Source of the DNA: Bifidobacterium reuteri DSM 23975
GTDB taxonomy: Bacteria > Actinomycetota > Actinomycetes > Actinomycetales > Bifidobacteriaceae
Direction of reading: 5' to 3'
Assembly (NCBI RefSeq): GCF_000741695.1
Contig: NZ_JGZK01000001.1
Location: 1-64,000 of the forward strand
Length of the DNA: 64,000 nt
The notes below the pieces were generated by a model. The model saw nothing but the letters and a program-made list of their open reading frames with translations. It did no database searches and was not told where the DNA came from. The position numbers were made by a program, and so were the translations under genes. This document shows positions 34,307 to 41,986 of this stretch, one piece after another (the stretch's first letter is position 1; each line of letters begins with the position of its first letter).

Positions 34307-35392
34307 ATGCCGCTGTTCAATCGCCCTATGACTACCATGCAACTATCCTCCGCCGCGTCGCCTGCGGTGCCATTGCCTGACGCGGTGCCTCTTCCCTCCA
34401 GCGATGCCATAGTGGATGCGACTACGCTGACTCGAATCACCCAAACCGGAGCCGTACAGGCGCAGCCTGCGCCAACATCACCGCGCGTCAAACCCAGGCG
34501 TGGCGCGCGTACCACGGCTGGTGCGCAGCCGCGCCTGCAGTATTTCTCGCCATCCTCACAGCCGCCTTCGCTGACTGCCGCGTGCACCAGCCGGCCGCTG
34601 CCGAGCCGTCCGGGCCGTCCAAACCGGGACCCGTCTACGGACGTGGTCCTGCAGAACATCGTCACGATGACCTCCAGCCATAGCGGCATAGGCTTGAGCA
34701 CCACGGCTGCGATGCTGGCGATGACGCTTTCGCAGCGTGGACGGAGCTGCGCACTGATCGACGCGGATTTCGATTCCGGCTGCCTTGACCTGCTGCTCGG
34801 TGTGGAGCGTGAATCCGGCCTGCGTTTCAACCAGATCAATGCGCCGTTGGGCAAGATCGAGGGCAGGGCGCTGAACGACGAGCTCATCGATTGGGAGGGC
34901 GTGCGCGTGCTGCCATACAACACCTGGACCGGTCTGCGGCCGGAATGGTGGGAAGTGCAGGCCGTGATACGGGCGCTCGCCGAAGCCAATGACGTGGTCA
35001 TCGTGGATGCGGGGCAAGGTGAATTCGTCGAGACGATGCCGGAACTGCAGCATGGCATGCAAGTGGTCGGCGTGGAGTTGTCGGTGATGGGATTGGCGCG
35101 TGTACGCGCACACCGGGCCCGACTCTCGGCATGGGAGTGCTCGCCCCCTCGTCTGATCGGCATCGCCCCCAGAGGAGCCCCACGCGGACGTGGCATCGTC
35201 AGCATAGACGAGGCGGAATCGTATCTCGTATCACCGGTGATGGGGCCAATATACGCCAATACCAGCCTGTGCGGCGATGTACTTGACGGGCTCGGCATCC
35301 GTGCTGTGCCCAAGAACTGCCGCAAAGCCATATCGCTGCTTGCCGACGCCGTGGAGCGCACGCTGCACCGCGAATCAGCCGACTGCGGCTAA
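34307..35392 (+). CDS. tadZ: TadZ-like / septum-site-determining-like ATPase
   Basis: 361 residues. MinD/ParA-fold protein: VTMTSSHSGIGLSTTAAMLA near 121-140 stands where the deviant Walker A should be, but the GKST lysines are replaced (SHSGIGLSTT), then CALIDADFDSGCLDLLLG and VVIVDAGQGE as other nucleotide-site motifs. Similar proteins head actinobacterial Tad loci (Rv3660c-type) and are thought to localise the Tad secretion apparatus. The N-terminal 100 residues are low-complexity (Pro/Ala). Start uncertain: ATG 34307, 34328 or 34337; none has a strong ribosome site. Confidence 0.8.
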   Translation: MPLFNRPMTTMQLSSAASPAVPLPDAVPLPSSDAIVDATTLTRITQTGAVQAQPAPTSPRVKPRRGARTTAGAQPRLQYFSPSSQPPSLTAACTSRPLPSRPGRPNRDPSTDVVLQNIVTMTSSHSGIGLSTTAAMLAMTLSQRGRSCALIDADFDSGCLDLLLGVERESGLRFNQINAPLGKIEGRALNDELIDWEGVRVLPYNTWTGLRPEWWEVQAVIRALAEANDVVIVDAGQGEFVETMPELQHGMQVVGVELSVMGLARVRAHRARLSAWECSPPRLIGIAPRGAPRGRGIVSIDEAESYLVSPVMGPIYANTSLCGDVLDGLGIRAVPKNCRKAISLLADAVERTLHRESADCG

Positions 35393-35413
35393 TATGCAGC
35401 GCCGTAAATTCGT

Positions 35414-35540
35414 GGCTCCCCTTGTCAGGACAGCACCGTAAAGCAGACAGCGGAGATGTTTGTAGGTGCTGTGCGAGTCGACAGGCGAGCTGACAAACCG
35501 CGCGCGAAGCGCGTCCCTGATTGCAGGACGAGCTGGCTTA
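35414..35540 (+). repeat. Long form of the palindromic repeat, copy 2
   Basis: GGCTCCCCTTGTCAGG, outer stem ACAGCACC (35430-35437) with GGTGCTGT (35465-35472), an inner stem around AGACAG/TGTTT (35446-35461), CGCGCGAAGCGCG hairpin, GTCCCTGATTGCAGGAC hairpin, then GAGCTGGCTT. The outer stem differs from copy 1 (ACGTTGCC/GGCAACGT) at four positions, all compensated. Confidence 0.8.
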
Positions 35541-35545
35541 ATTTC

Positions 35546-35630
35546 GGCTCCCCTTGTCAGGGGAGCTGGCCCGCGAAGCGGGACTGAGGGGTAGTCAATT
35601 CGGCAACGAATCTCTGACGCAGACCACTAG
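35546..35630 (+). repeat. Palindromic two-hairpin repeat with conserved tail, upstream of tadA
   Basis: GGCTCCCC-ttgtca-GGGGAGC, CCCGCGAAGCGGG, CTGAGGGGTAG, then tail with CAACGAATCTCTGACGC and GACCACTAG ending at 35630. The tadA ribosome site GGAGG begins at 35631, so the repeat ends exactly where translation signals start. Confidence 0.85.
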
Positions 35631-35639
35631 GAGGTGGCC

Positions 35640-36749
35640 ATGCCTGCGCATATCATGCAATCCAATTCACAATATGGTTCGCAATCCGGCCCGCAATCCG
35701 GCGCGGCAGCCGCGCCTACGTTCGGATTGCTGGACGAAGTCGTCGCCGACCCGGCGGTGACCGATATCGCAGTGACCTGTGACGGTCGGGTATGGGCGGA
35801 CCGGGGATCCGGCATGAGCGAACACCGGCTACGTGTGCCGTTTCGCTCCCCGCAAGTGGTGCGAGAATACGCCACGCAATTATGCGCGCAGCTGGGGCGA
35901 AGACTGGACGATGCCTCGCCAATCGCGGACGCTTCCACTGTGGACGGCATCCGCGTGCATGCGGTGATTGCGCCTCTGGTGCCGCAGGGCGCCGCCTTGT
36001 CCATCCGCTTGCCGAGCGATACTGCGCTCGCATTGCCTCAGCTGGCGCAGCACGCCATGTTTCCGATGGCCTGGATGCCCGTGCTTCAGGGGCTCGTACA
36101 CGGGCGCGCGACGATTCTGGTCACCGGAGGCACCGGATCAGGCAAAACCACGCTGGTCAAGGCGCTGCTGGCGGAATGTGACGCGGACGAACGCGTCGTC
36201 ACCGTGGAGGAAGTGCGTGAATTAGGCGATTTCGGTCATCGGAACCACGTGTCGTTGATGGCGCGTGAGGCGAATGTGGAGGGTGCGGGCGCGGTGAGCC
36301 TTGCCGATCTGGTCAAGGCCACGTTGCGTATGCGCCCCGACCGTGTGGTGCTGGGGGAGTGCCGGGGCGAGGAGATCGTGGACCTGCTGCGTGCGTTCAA
36401 CTCGGGGCATCGCGGTGGTATGACCACGCTTCATGCGGACAATGTGGCTCGCGTGCCGCCGCGACTGGTATCGCTCGGTCTGCTGGCCGGCGTCGCTCCG
36501 GAGGCGATGGCGATGATGGCGGAGGACGCGTTCGACGCGGTGTTGCACGTGGAACGGACGGATGGGCGCAGACGAATCGCGCAGATAGGCCGGTTGGAAA
36601 GCCGGGGTGGCAGGCTGCAGGGCGTCCCTCTGGCGCAATGGCCGGGCATGGGGGAGCCGCAGTATGCACCGGAATGGTTGCAGTTCCTGATGCGATGGAG
36701 CATTGCGGAACCCGCGCAATCCGCGCGCCCCTACTTCGATACTGATTGA
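35640..36749 (+). CDS. tadA: TadA/CpaF-type secretion ATPase
   Basis: 369 residues, PilT/VirB11 superfamily. Walker A GGTGSGKT at 163-170, Asp box region ERVVTVEEVREL, Walker B RVVLGECRGEE and a His box MTTLHADN. It powers assembly of Flp/Tad type IVb pili in the membrane. Start 35640 with AGGAGG; the GTG at 35634 lies too close to the ribosome site. It is the first of three closely spaced genes (tadA-tadB-tadC). No pilin, prepilin peptidase or TadE/F gene follows, so whether it still builds a pilus is doubtful. Confidence 0.9.
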   Translation: MPAHIMQSNSQYGSQSGPQSGAAAAPTFGLLDEVVADPAVTDIAVTCDGRVWADRGSGMSEHRLRVPFRSPQVVREYATQLCAQLGRRLDDASPIADASTVDGIRVHAVIAPLVPQGAALSIRLPSDTALALPQLAQHAMFPMAWMPVLQGLVHGRATILVTGGTGSGKTTLVKALLAECDADERVVTVEEVRELGDFGHRNHVSLMAREANVEGAGAVSLADLVKATLRMRPDRVVLGECRGEEIVDLLRAFNSGHRGGMTTLHADNVARVPPRLVSLGLLAGVAPEAMAMMAEDAFDAVLHVERTDGRRRIAQIGRLESRGGRLQGVPLAQWPGMGEPQYAPEWLQFLMRWSIAEPAQSARPYFDTD

Positions 36750-36821
36750 ATCCCACTGGCCGCCGCGCAAGGAAGCGAACGCGCAGCGCCAGATCGGCAT
36801 GAGATGGAATGAGGCGAAACA

Positions 36822-37550
36822 ATGAATGCGTTGCCGTTGTGGAGCATGATGCTGGCGATGCTCGCCGTGTGTCTCTGGCCATGGCCGGGCGACGGCGTCG
36901 CCGGGCGTATCAGGTGGGAAGGTGCCCGCCGAAACCAAGGTGCCCGTCGAAATCATGGTGCCGGCAATATTGACTGCAACAGTATCGGTGCCAATGCCGG
37001 CAGTATTGCCGGCGGAAAGAACAATGCGGTTCGCCGCATAGGCGTCGCGCAGATGCTGACGGCGATGATCGCGCGCATGAACAGCGGTGGCACACTGCTT
37101 GAGGCCTGCGAGGAGCAATACGGGCGGCGCTTCGCGACACGGGAGATCACCATACACCGTCTCGCCACGGCATTCGAGCGGCGGCGGATGCCGGATGAGA
37201 CACGGATGCAGGCCGCGCGCGCAGCCCGTGGCGCATACGCCGCCGCCAAGGTCGGCGAACGGTTGGGATGCCGCGCCTCGCCTTGCCTGGAGGTGGTGCT
37301 GGCCGGGTACCGGCAGATGCGATTGCTGCAGAACCTTCAATCGCAGGCGCTCGCCGTTCCCAAGGCGACGGTCGGCATGCTCAGCGCCTTGCCGATGGTG
37401 ACCATGCTGTTGGGCGAGTTGATGGGTGCGCGTCCGATGGAGTTCCTGCTGGGTTCGGCGCAAGGTCTGGCTTGTCTGCTGTCCGGCTGTTGTTGCTATG
37501 TCATCGGTCTGTTGTGGGTGCGCGCGCTGCTTCGCGGGGGCGCCGAATGA
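36822..37550 (+). CDS. tadB: TadB-like inner-membrane platform protein with repeat-derived insert
   Basis: 242 residues. Type II secretion F-like domain in the second half with C-terminal membrane helices (AVPKATVGMLSALPMVTMLL, CCCYVIGLLWVRALL). Residues 28-65 (RIRWEGARRNQGARRNHGAG ... GSIAGGKNN) are low complexity and encoded by tandem GGTGCCCGCCGAAACCA-like units (about 36918-37015), which are not typical of TadB. Start codon is weakly supported (GAGGCGAAACA upstream). Its stop overlaps the tadC start by 4 bases. Confidence 0.78.
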   Translation: MNALPLWSMMLAMLAVCLWPWPGDGVAGRIRWEGARRNQGARRNHGAGNIDCNSIGANAGSIAGGKNNAVRRIGVAQMLTAMIARMNSGGTLLEACEEQYGRRFATREITIHRLATAFERRRMPDETRMQAARAARGAYAAAKVGERLGCRASPCLEVVLAGYRQMRLLQNLQSQALAVPKATVGMLSALPMVTMLLGELMGARPMEFLLGSAQGLACLLSGCCCYVIGLLWVRALLRGGAE

Positions 37551-38308
37551 CGGGTGTGTTTTGGGCTTGGGGAGCGTCGGTATGCTGTGCGGTCGCGGTA
37601 TGGTTGCGTACTGTTCCGTTGCCGGTGCGTGAACGGTTGACTGCCGGCTCTGCTCATGCTGCGGTGGTGGAGGAGGAGCCGGATGATGCCACGCATACCA
37701 TGCTGATACTGCGCCTATTGCGCGTGGCGCTGGTGCAGGGAGCGTCGATTCCCGATGCGTGTGAAGCGGTGGGGTACGCGGCAGGCGGCAGCAGCGGAAG
37801 GGCGATAGGCAAGGCCGGCGAGCTGCTCAAGCAAGGGGTAGCTTGGTCCGATGCCTGGCATATGGCGGAACACAGCGACGATGGGGCGGCCGGAGCGATG
37901 GCCGATTCGGCGGTCGGGACGATGGCCGGCACGTCGGTCGGGGCGACTGCCGGCGGGTTGGGCGTGGCGACAACCAGGGCTATGAGCAGGGCGGCAACCG
38001 GGGCGACGGGCAGGGCGGCAACCGGAGCGACGACCAAAACAACAACTAAGACAACGGCCGGGGCTGCCGACGACGCCGGCTCGGTGGCAGTGATTCGCGC
38101 GGCACTGGAGCCGTCGTGGCTGCATGGCGACGCCCCGGCTGTGCGCCTCGAATCCGCTCTGGAACAGCTTGACGCCGACGAGCGGTCGGCCATAGAACGC
38201 CGGGCTGCACGGCTCTCCGTCAAGCTGCTCGTGCCCACGGGACTGTGCTTTCTGCCGGCGTTCATCATGGTGGGGGTGATTCCCTCGATGGTATCTTTCA
38301 TCAGCTGA
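37547..38308 (+). CDS. tadC: TadC-like inner-membrane platform protein with low-complexity insert
   Basis: 253 residues. N- and C-terminal parts are T2SSF/TadC-like (ILRLLRVALVQGASIPDACEAVG; RRAARLSVKLLVPTGLCFLPAFIMVGVIPSM). Residues about 110-180 are an Ala/Gly/Thr-rich segment (DGAAGAMADSAVGTMAGTSV, ATTRAMSRAATGATGRAATG) encoded by short tandem repeats at 37880-38070, placed between helices. TadC normally pairs with TadB below the pilus. The overlap with tadB shows coupled translation. Accretion of repeats in both platform proteins hints at relaxed selection. Confidence 0.78.
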   Translation: MTGVFWAWGASVCCAVAVWLRTVPLPVRERLTAGSAHAAVVEEEPDDATHTMLILRLLRVALVQGASIPDACEAVGYAAGGSSGRAIGKAGELLKQGVAWSDAWHMAEHSDDGAAGAMADSAVGTMAGTSVGATAGGLGVATTRAMSRAATGATGRAATGATTKTTTKTTAGAADDAGSVAVIRAALEPSWLHGDAPAVRLESALEQLDADERSAIERRAARLSVKLLVPTGLCFLPAFIMVGVIPSMVSFIS

Positions 38309-38336
38309 CTGCGGAAGCCCCTGCGACGGTGTCCTA

Positions 38337-38502
38337 TGTTGGCCCCCTCTGATGAGGGGGCTGTCAGCGTAGCTGACTGGGGGAGAGACAGGGGACGACT
38401 GTGTTGTGTGTTTCTCTCCCTCACCCGGCTGTCGCCGGGAGCTCCCTCATCAGAGGGAGCCGAAATAGAATCAACGAACTTCGGACGCGGACCACTGGAT
38501 CG
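38337..38502. repeat. Pair of palindromic repeats in opposite orientation with tail
   Basis: Plus copy 38343-38393 (GGCCCCCTC-tgat-GAGGGGGC, GTCAGCGTAGCTGAC, TGGGGGAGAGAC). Minus copy 38413-38461 (CTCCCTCACCCGGCTGTCGCCGG, GCTCCCTCATCAGAGGGAGCC), followed by the tail AATCAACGAACTTCGGACGC and GACCACTGG (38472-38502). The pair fills the space where Flp pilin would be expected after tadC. Confidence 0.85.
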
Positions 38503-38571
38503 CCATGCTGAGTCCACTCCTGGTTGTGTCCTGTCCATATCCGGGTGCTTCGTCCATTTGCCGAAACGGTT

Positions 38572-38589
38572 TTGACCACGGGGGGGGGG
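38572..38589 (+). promoter_or_regulatory. Possible phase-variable promoter with G10 tract
   Basis: TTGACC (38572-38577), a good -35, is followed by ten consecutive G (38580-38589), 57 bp upstream of the LPXTG protein. Slippage in the tract would change the -35/-10 spacing. No clear -10 is visible after it, so the promoter assignment is tentative. Confidence 0.45.
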
Positions 38590-38646
38590 TAGCGTTTTGG
38601 CACAGGAGCGTAATCGTTGTGATTGCGCACTGGTGAAGGGAAAACT

Positions 38647-40776
38647 ATGAAGAAGATGGGCAAAGTTGTTGCCGTCCTCGCTGGTTTGAGCATGATGCTC
38701 ACCGGTGTGGGCACGGCGTATGCCGACGATGCCGCCGGTGATGCTGCGGTTTCGCAGTCGCAGACCGCCACGGCCGACGCTCAGGCCGCACAGGCTCAGG
38801 CTGATGCCGCCAAGGCCGACCAGAATGCCAAGCAGTCCGCCAAGACTCCGGCTCCGGCCAATGTCGACCCGCAAGTCAAGGCCGCACCGAAGGCTCAGGC
38901 CAAGGCCGCTGCCTCCGATAGCGCGAAGATCTCCGGTGTCGTGGCACCGTCTACCGCGTTGAAGTATGGCGCGGATTATGATCATGTGGACGAGTCTGCC
39001 GCGTTCAAGGTCACGCTGACTGGTCTGACCCCGGGTAAGGCGTATGGCGTGAAGTCCAGCATGAACGCGTTTAACGGGCTGCCTGCAATCGGCCAGACCA
39101 CTTGGACATACGGTTACACCGATCCGGTGTTTACCGCCTCGGCATCGACCCAGACGATTGATGTGTTCTACAGAGGCTCGGTCAAGCCGTCCTCGACGGT
39201 TCAGTTCGCGCTTGTCGCGGGCGACAAAGTCAACGTCGATAACTGGGGTAATAAGTCCCTGAACGGTACTGTGATCAACACCTATGGTGGCGTGAATGTG
39301 AAGGTCCTTGACGTTACGGGCTCGAATCTTGTGACGCTGGACAGCCAGTCCGTGGAGGACATAGGCGTGCATACGGTCGGTCTCAAGGGCCATTACACCA
39401 TCGATCCGAAGATTGCCGGTAGTGTCGCCAAGGTCTGCTATTCCACCACCGTTACTCGCGTGTTCAAGGTGAACGGCACGTTCGATGCCGATATTGTTGG
39501 TAGTATTGCCTACAATGGTCGCTATGTCTGGGATTGCGTTACTGGCGCGATTTCCGATGATGATGATCCTGAGATCGACAATCTTTTCAAGGTCAACGAT
39601 CTGATTACGCTGGCGGCAGGTGCGTCAGGTAGCCAGACCATGACGGGCCAGTGGTTCTCCCACGGGTTCACCATTACCGCTAAGGATGGCAAGCCCATTC
39701 CGGCCTCCGGCGATATCGAGAATGTGGTTCCTGGTCTGCTCGCCAACACCAAGTACGGCAACTGGGGTTACTCTTCCGCTGACATGGGCGCACAGGAACT
39801 TATTTATGACACCGCCAAGTCCCAGACCACTCAACCTGATCCTGCCTCATTGATGTACTCGGGCATCGTGCTGACATTCGATGATGGATCCCAGCTGGTA
39901 CCGGTCGCCTCATCTTACAGACCGGAGGTACAGCCCAACGCGTTGAAGACTGTTTCTGATTTCACCACCAAGGCCGCCACGAATGGCCCGGTCGCTTCCG
40001 ACGACCTGACCGATGCCAACAAGAACGGTGTCGAGGGCGCCGACGGCAACAAGGCGAACGCCGGTTCCGTGTACCGCCTGTACATCGACAGCCTGAAGGA
40101 ATCCGCCACCTGCAAGGCGCTGGTGGAGAAGGGCTCCTACTGCTACTGGACCGGCTACATCTACTCCACTCCGAAGCAGCTTGCTTCTCCTGACGGCAAG
40201 TCGTCCGCGGTTCGCGTGGACAAGGATGGTAAGGCTTACGTCGAGTTCAACATCCCCGCTGACACCGTGAACGGCGACCACAAGATTGCTCTGTATGACA
40301 GCGACGGCAAGCTGCTCGGCTGGACGCCGGTGACCGTGGCCGAGGGCCAGGAGCCGACTCCGCAGCCGGAGAAGCCGTCTGCTGAGGATGTGGCTGCCCT
40401 GCAGTCTGCGATCAAGGATGCTGAGTCGAAGAAGCAGGCTGATTACACGGCCGAGTCTTGGGCTCCGTTTGCGGCTGCTCTGAAGTCCGCGCAGGATGTG
40501 GCTGCCAAGTCCGATGCCACGAAGGCCGAGGTGACTGCCGCCACCGCGAAGCTGGCTGAGGCCTCCAGCAACCTGGTCAAGGCCGGCTCCACGACCCCGA
40601 CCAAGCCGGAGAAGCCGACTAAGCCGACCACTCCGACCAAGCCGAACAAGGACAACAACAAGAACCAGCAGAAGCTGCCCATCACCGGTAGCAGCGTCCT
40701 GGTGATTGCGTTCGTCGCCATCGCTCTGGTGGCCGCGGGCGTGAGCGTGGTGGTGTACCGCCGTCGCAACGCCTGA
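38647..40776 (+). CDS. LPXTG-anchored surface protein with VaFE-like and FIVAR domains
   Basis: 709 residues, exported. Signal peptide 1-27 (ends GTAYAD). Ala/Gln-rich stretch 30-90, then beta-sandwich regions similar to VaFE-type repeat adhesins (FKVTLTGLTPGKAYGVKSSM; SVEDIGVHTVGLKGHYTI), a C-terminal FIVAR-like helical region (AALQSAIKDAESKKQADYTA ...), Thr-Pro-Lys-rich wall-spanning linker, and LPITG at 677 with membrane helix and RRRNA tail. Likely a sortase-attached adhesin or minor pilus component. No sortase lies next to it. Upstream G10 tract suggests phase-variable expression. It sits exactly where the tad locus is cut short. Confidence 0.85.
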   Translation: MKKMGKVVAVLAGLSMMLTGVGTAYADDAAGDAAVSQSQTATADAQAAQAQADAAKADQNAKQSAKTPAPANVDPQVKAAPKAQAKAAASDSAKISGVVAPSTALKYGADYDHVDESAAFKVTLTGLTPGKAYGVKSSMNAFNGLPAIGQTTWTYGYTDPVFTASASTQTIDVFYRGSVKPSSTVQFALVAGDKVNVDNWGNKSLNGTVINTYGGVNVKVLDVTGSNLVTLDSQSVEDIGVHTVGLKGHYTIDPKIAGSVAKVCYSTTVTRVFKVNGTFDADIVGSIAYNGRYVWDCVTGAISDDDDPEIDNLFKVNDLITLAAGASGSQTMTGQWFSHGFTITAKDGKPIPASGDIENVVPGLLANTKYGNWGYSSADMGAQELIYDTAKSQTTQPDPASLMYSGIVLTFDDGSQLVPVASSYRPEVQPNALKTVSDFTTKAATNGPVASDDLTDANKNGVEGADGNKANAGSVYRLYIDSLKESATCKALVEKGSYCYWTGYIYSTPKQLASPDGKSSAVRVDKDGKAYVEFNIPADTVNGDHKIALYDSDGKLLGWTPVTVAEGQEPTPQPEKPSAEDVAALQSAIKDAESKKQADYTAESWAPFAAALKSAQDVAAKSDATKAEVTAATAKLAEASSNLVKAGSTTPTKPEKPTKPTTPTKPNKDNNKNQQKLPITGSSVLVIAFVAIALVAAGVSVVVYRRRNA

Positions 40777-40849
40777 GAGATCGATTCGGTGACCTGCGCC
40801 GCCCAGTGAGATATTGACCGGCGTAGGTCACGCGATTCGCCGCTCCTAT

Positions 40850-40885
40850 GAGGGCCTCTTCCCTGTGAAGAGGCCCTCATTCGTT
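40850..40885 (+). terminator. Terminator of the LPXTG gene
   Basis: GAGGGCCTCTTC (40850-40861) pairs perfectly with GAAGAGGCCCTC (40867-40878), loop CCTGT, followed by ATTCGTT. Confidence 0.85.
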
Positions 40886-41010
40886 ATCCATGACTGTGCA
40901 ACGGGAAGCGGGTCCTATGAGCGTGCGGACGTTGCCCAAGCCAGGCACACGTATGCGGCGCCGGCCTGTGCTACTGATGCCAAGGCCAGTCGGCTGGACT
41001 CGTTGGCTGC

Positions 41011-41125
41011 CAGCATACGTTTGCTGCGGTCTTGCGAGCCTATATCTCACCAAACGTACGCTGAGAGCTGCTCAGTGTACGTTTGGTGAGGTAATGCCGG
41101 CTCAAGCCTCAGCAAACGTACGCTA
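41011..41125. repeat. Alternating-orientation motif array (AACGTACGCT type)
   Basis: Central inverted repeat 41046-41065 and 41071-41090 (20-bp arms with one G-T pair, 5-base loop), plus CAGCATACGTTTGCTG (41011) on the left and CAGCAAACGTACGCTAG (about 41110) on the right: four copies of AACGTACGCTG, alternately oriented. No gene is visible in 40880-41179 beyond this. Confidence 0.7.
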
Positions 41126-41179
41126 GTGCTTCGCCGCTAATCGCCCTCCGGTAACATGCCCCGCGATACACTGGAGCGT

Positions 41180-41734
41180 ATGAAGATTTCCGCTGATTTC
41201 ACGGTCGTGCCTGACGACTTCGCCAAAGCCGCCGCACCTGAATACCGGGTAAGCGGCATCCCCGTCATCTCCTTCCCGTTCTATGTGGACGAGGTGAATC
41301 CGGACGCCCGCTATCTGCACTGGACGTTCACCGATCCCGATTCGATTCCGGTCTGCGGCTTCGAATGGATCCATTGGACGGTGGCGAACCTGCCCATCGA
41401 CGCGCTGATGTTCGACTTCAATGATGCGCATGCGCTCGCCATCCCGCCGGACTTCTCCCGTCAGTTGCCGGCGATGGTTCCCGAGGCGGTGCAGGGTCGC
41501 AATTCCTCCGCTTCCAAGTTCGTGGGGCGCGAGAGCGATCCGGCCGTAACCATGCGGTACAACGGCCCGCAGCCGCCGGACAAGGACCACGACTACTACC
41601 TGCACGTCTGGGCCACCAAGGAACCGTTGCCCGGACTCAATCAGGGATTCTGGATGAACGAACTGCTGCACAAGCTGCGCGAATGCGGCGAGGCCCCCGA
41701 CCAGGGTGCCATGTTCGTCACCGGCAAGGCGTGA
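41180..41734 (+). CDS. PEBP/YbhB-family protein
   Basis: 184 residues, phosphatidylethanolamine-binding/Raf-kinase-inhibitor-like fold: YLHWTFTDPDSIPVCGFEWIHWTVANLP around 48-75 (DPD and H-W motifs of the anion pocket) and YNGPQPPDKDHDYYLHVWA (the GP-PP-H-Y motif). Cytoplasmic; the role of bacterial members is unknown. Start 41180 follows TGGAGCG; ATG 41156 is possible but less likely. Isolated gene. Confidence 0.88.
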   Translation: MKISADFTVVPDDFAKAAAPEYRVSGIPVISFPFYVDEVNPDARYLHWTFTDPDSIPVCGFEWIHWTVANLPIDALMFDFNDAHALAIPPDFSRQLPAMVPEAVQGRNSSASKFVGRESDPAVTMRYNGPQPPDKDHDYYLHVWATKEPLPGLNQGFWMNELLHKLRECGEAPDQGAMFVTGKA

Positions 41735-41751
41735 CACCGGTTGTGGGCAAC

Positions 41752-41906
41752 CGCCCACGGTGTAGTGGCAATCCCACGGTGTAGGGAAGTTCCCACGGTG
41801 TAGGGAAACTCCCATGATGTAGTCAGCGAAAACGTTGGTATTCCGCCATTGTTCGATTTTGTTCGACCGCATCGTGGGGTTTTACCTACATCATGGGGTG
41901 TTTGTT
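41752..41906. repeat. Alternating-orientation motif array (CCCACGGTGTAGGGAA type), locus 3
   Basis: Left, direct: CCCACGGTGTAGTGGCAA (41754), CCCACGGTGTAGGGAAG (41773), CCCACGGTGTAGGGAAA (41792), CCCATGATGTAGTCAG (41811). Core AAAACGTTGGTATTCCGCC (about 41829-41847). Right, inverted: GCATCGTGGGG and CCTACATCATGGGG (41887-41900). Copies 1-3 are almost identical; spacing is 19 bp. Confidence 0.75.
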
Positions 41907-41986
41907 CACGCGAACAGTACGACGAATATGAACACAGCGAACCCAATAAACATAACGAACACATAACGAAAGGACAATGCATTCTT

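Noticed and set aside
37268-37546. N-terminal extension of tadC
   Set aside because: It would overlap most of tadB; the ATG at 37547 overlaps the tadB stop in the usual coupled manner and starts the hydrophobic domain.
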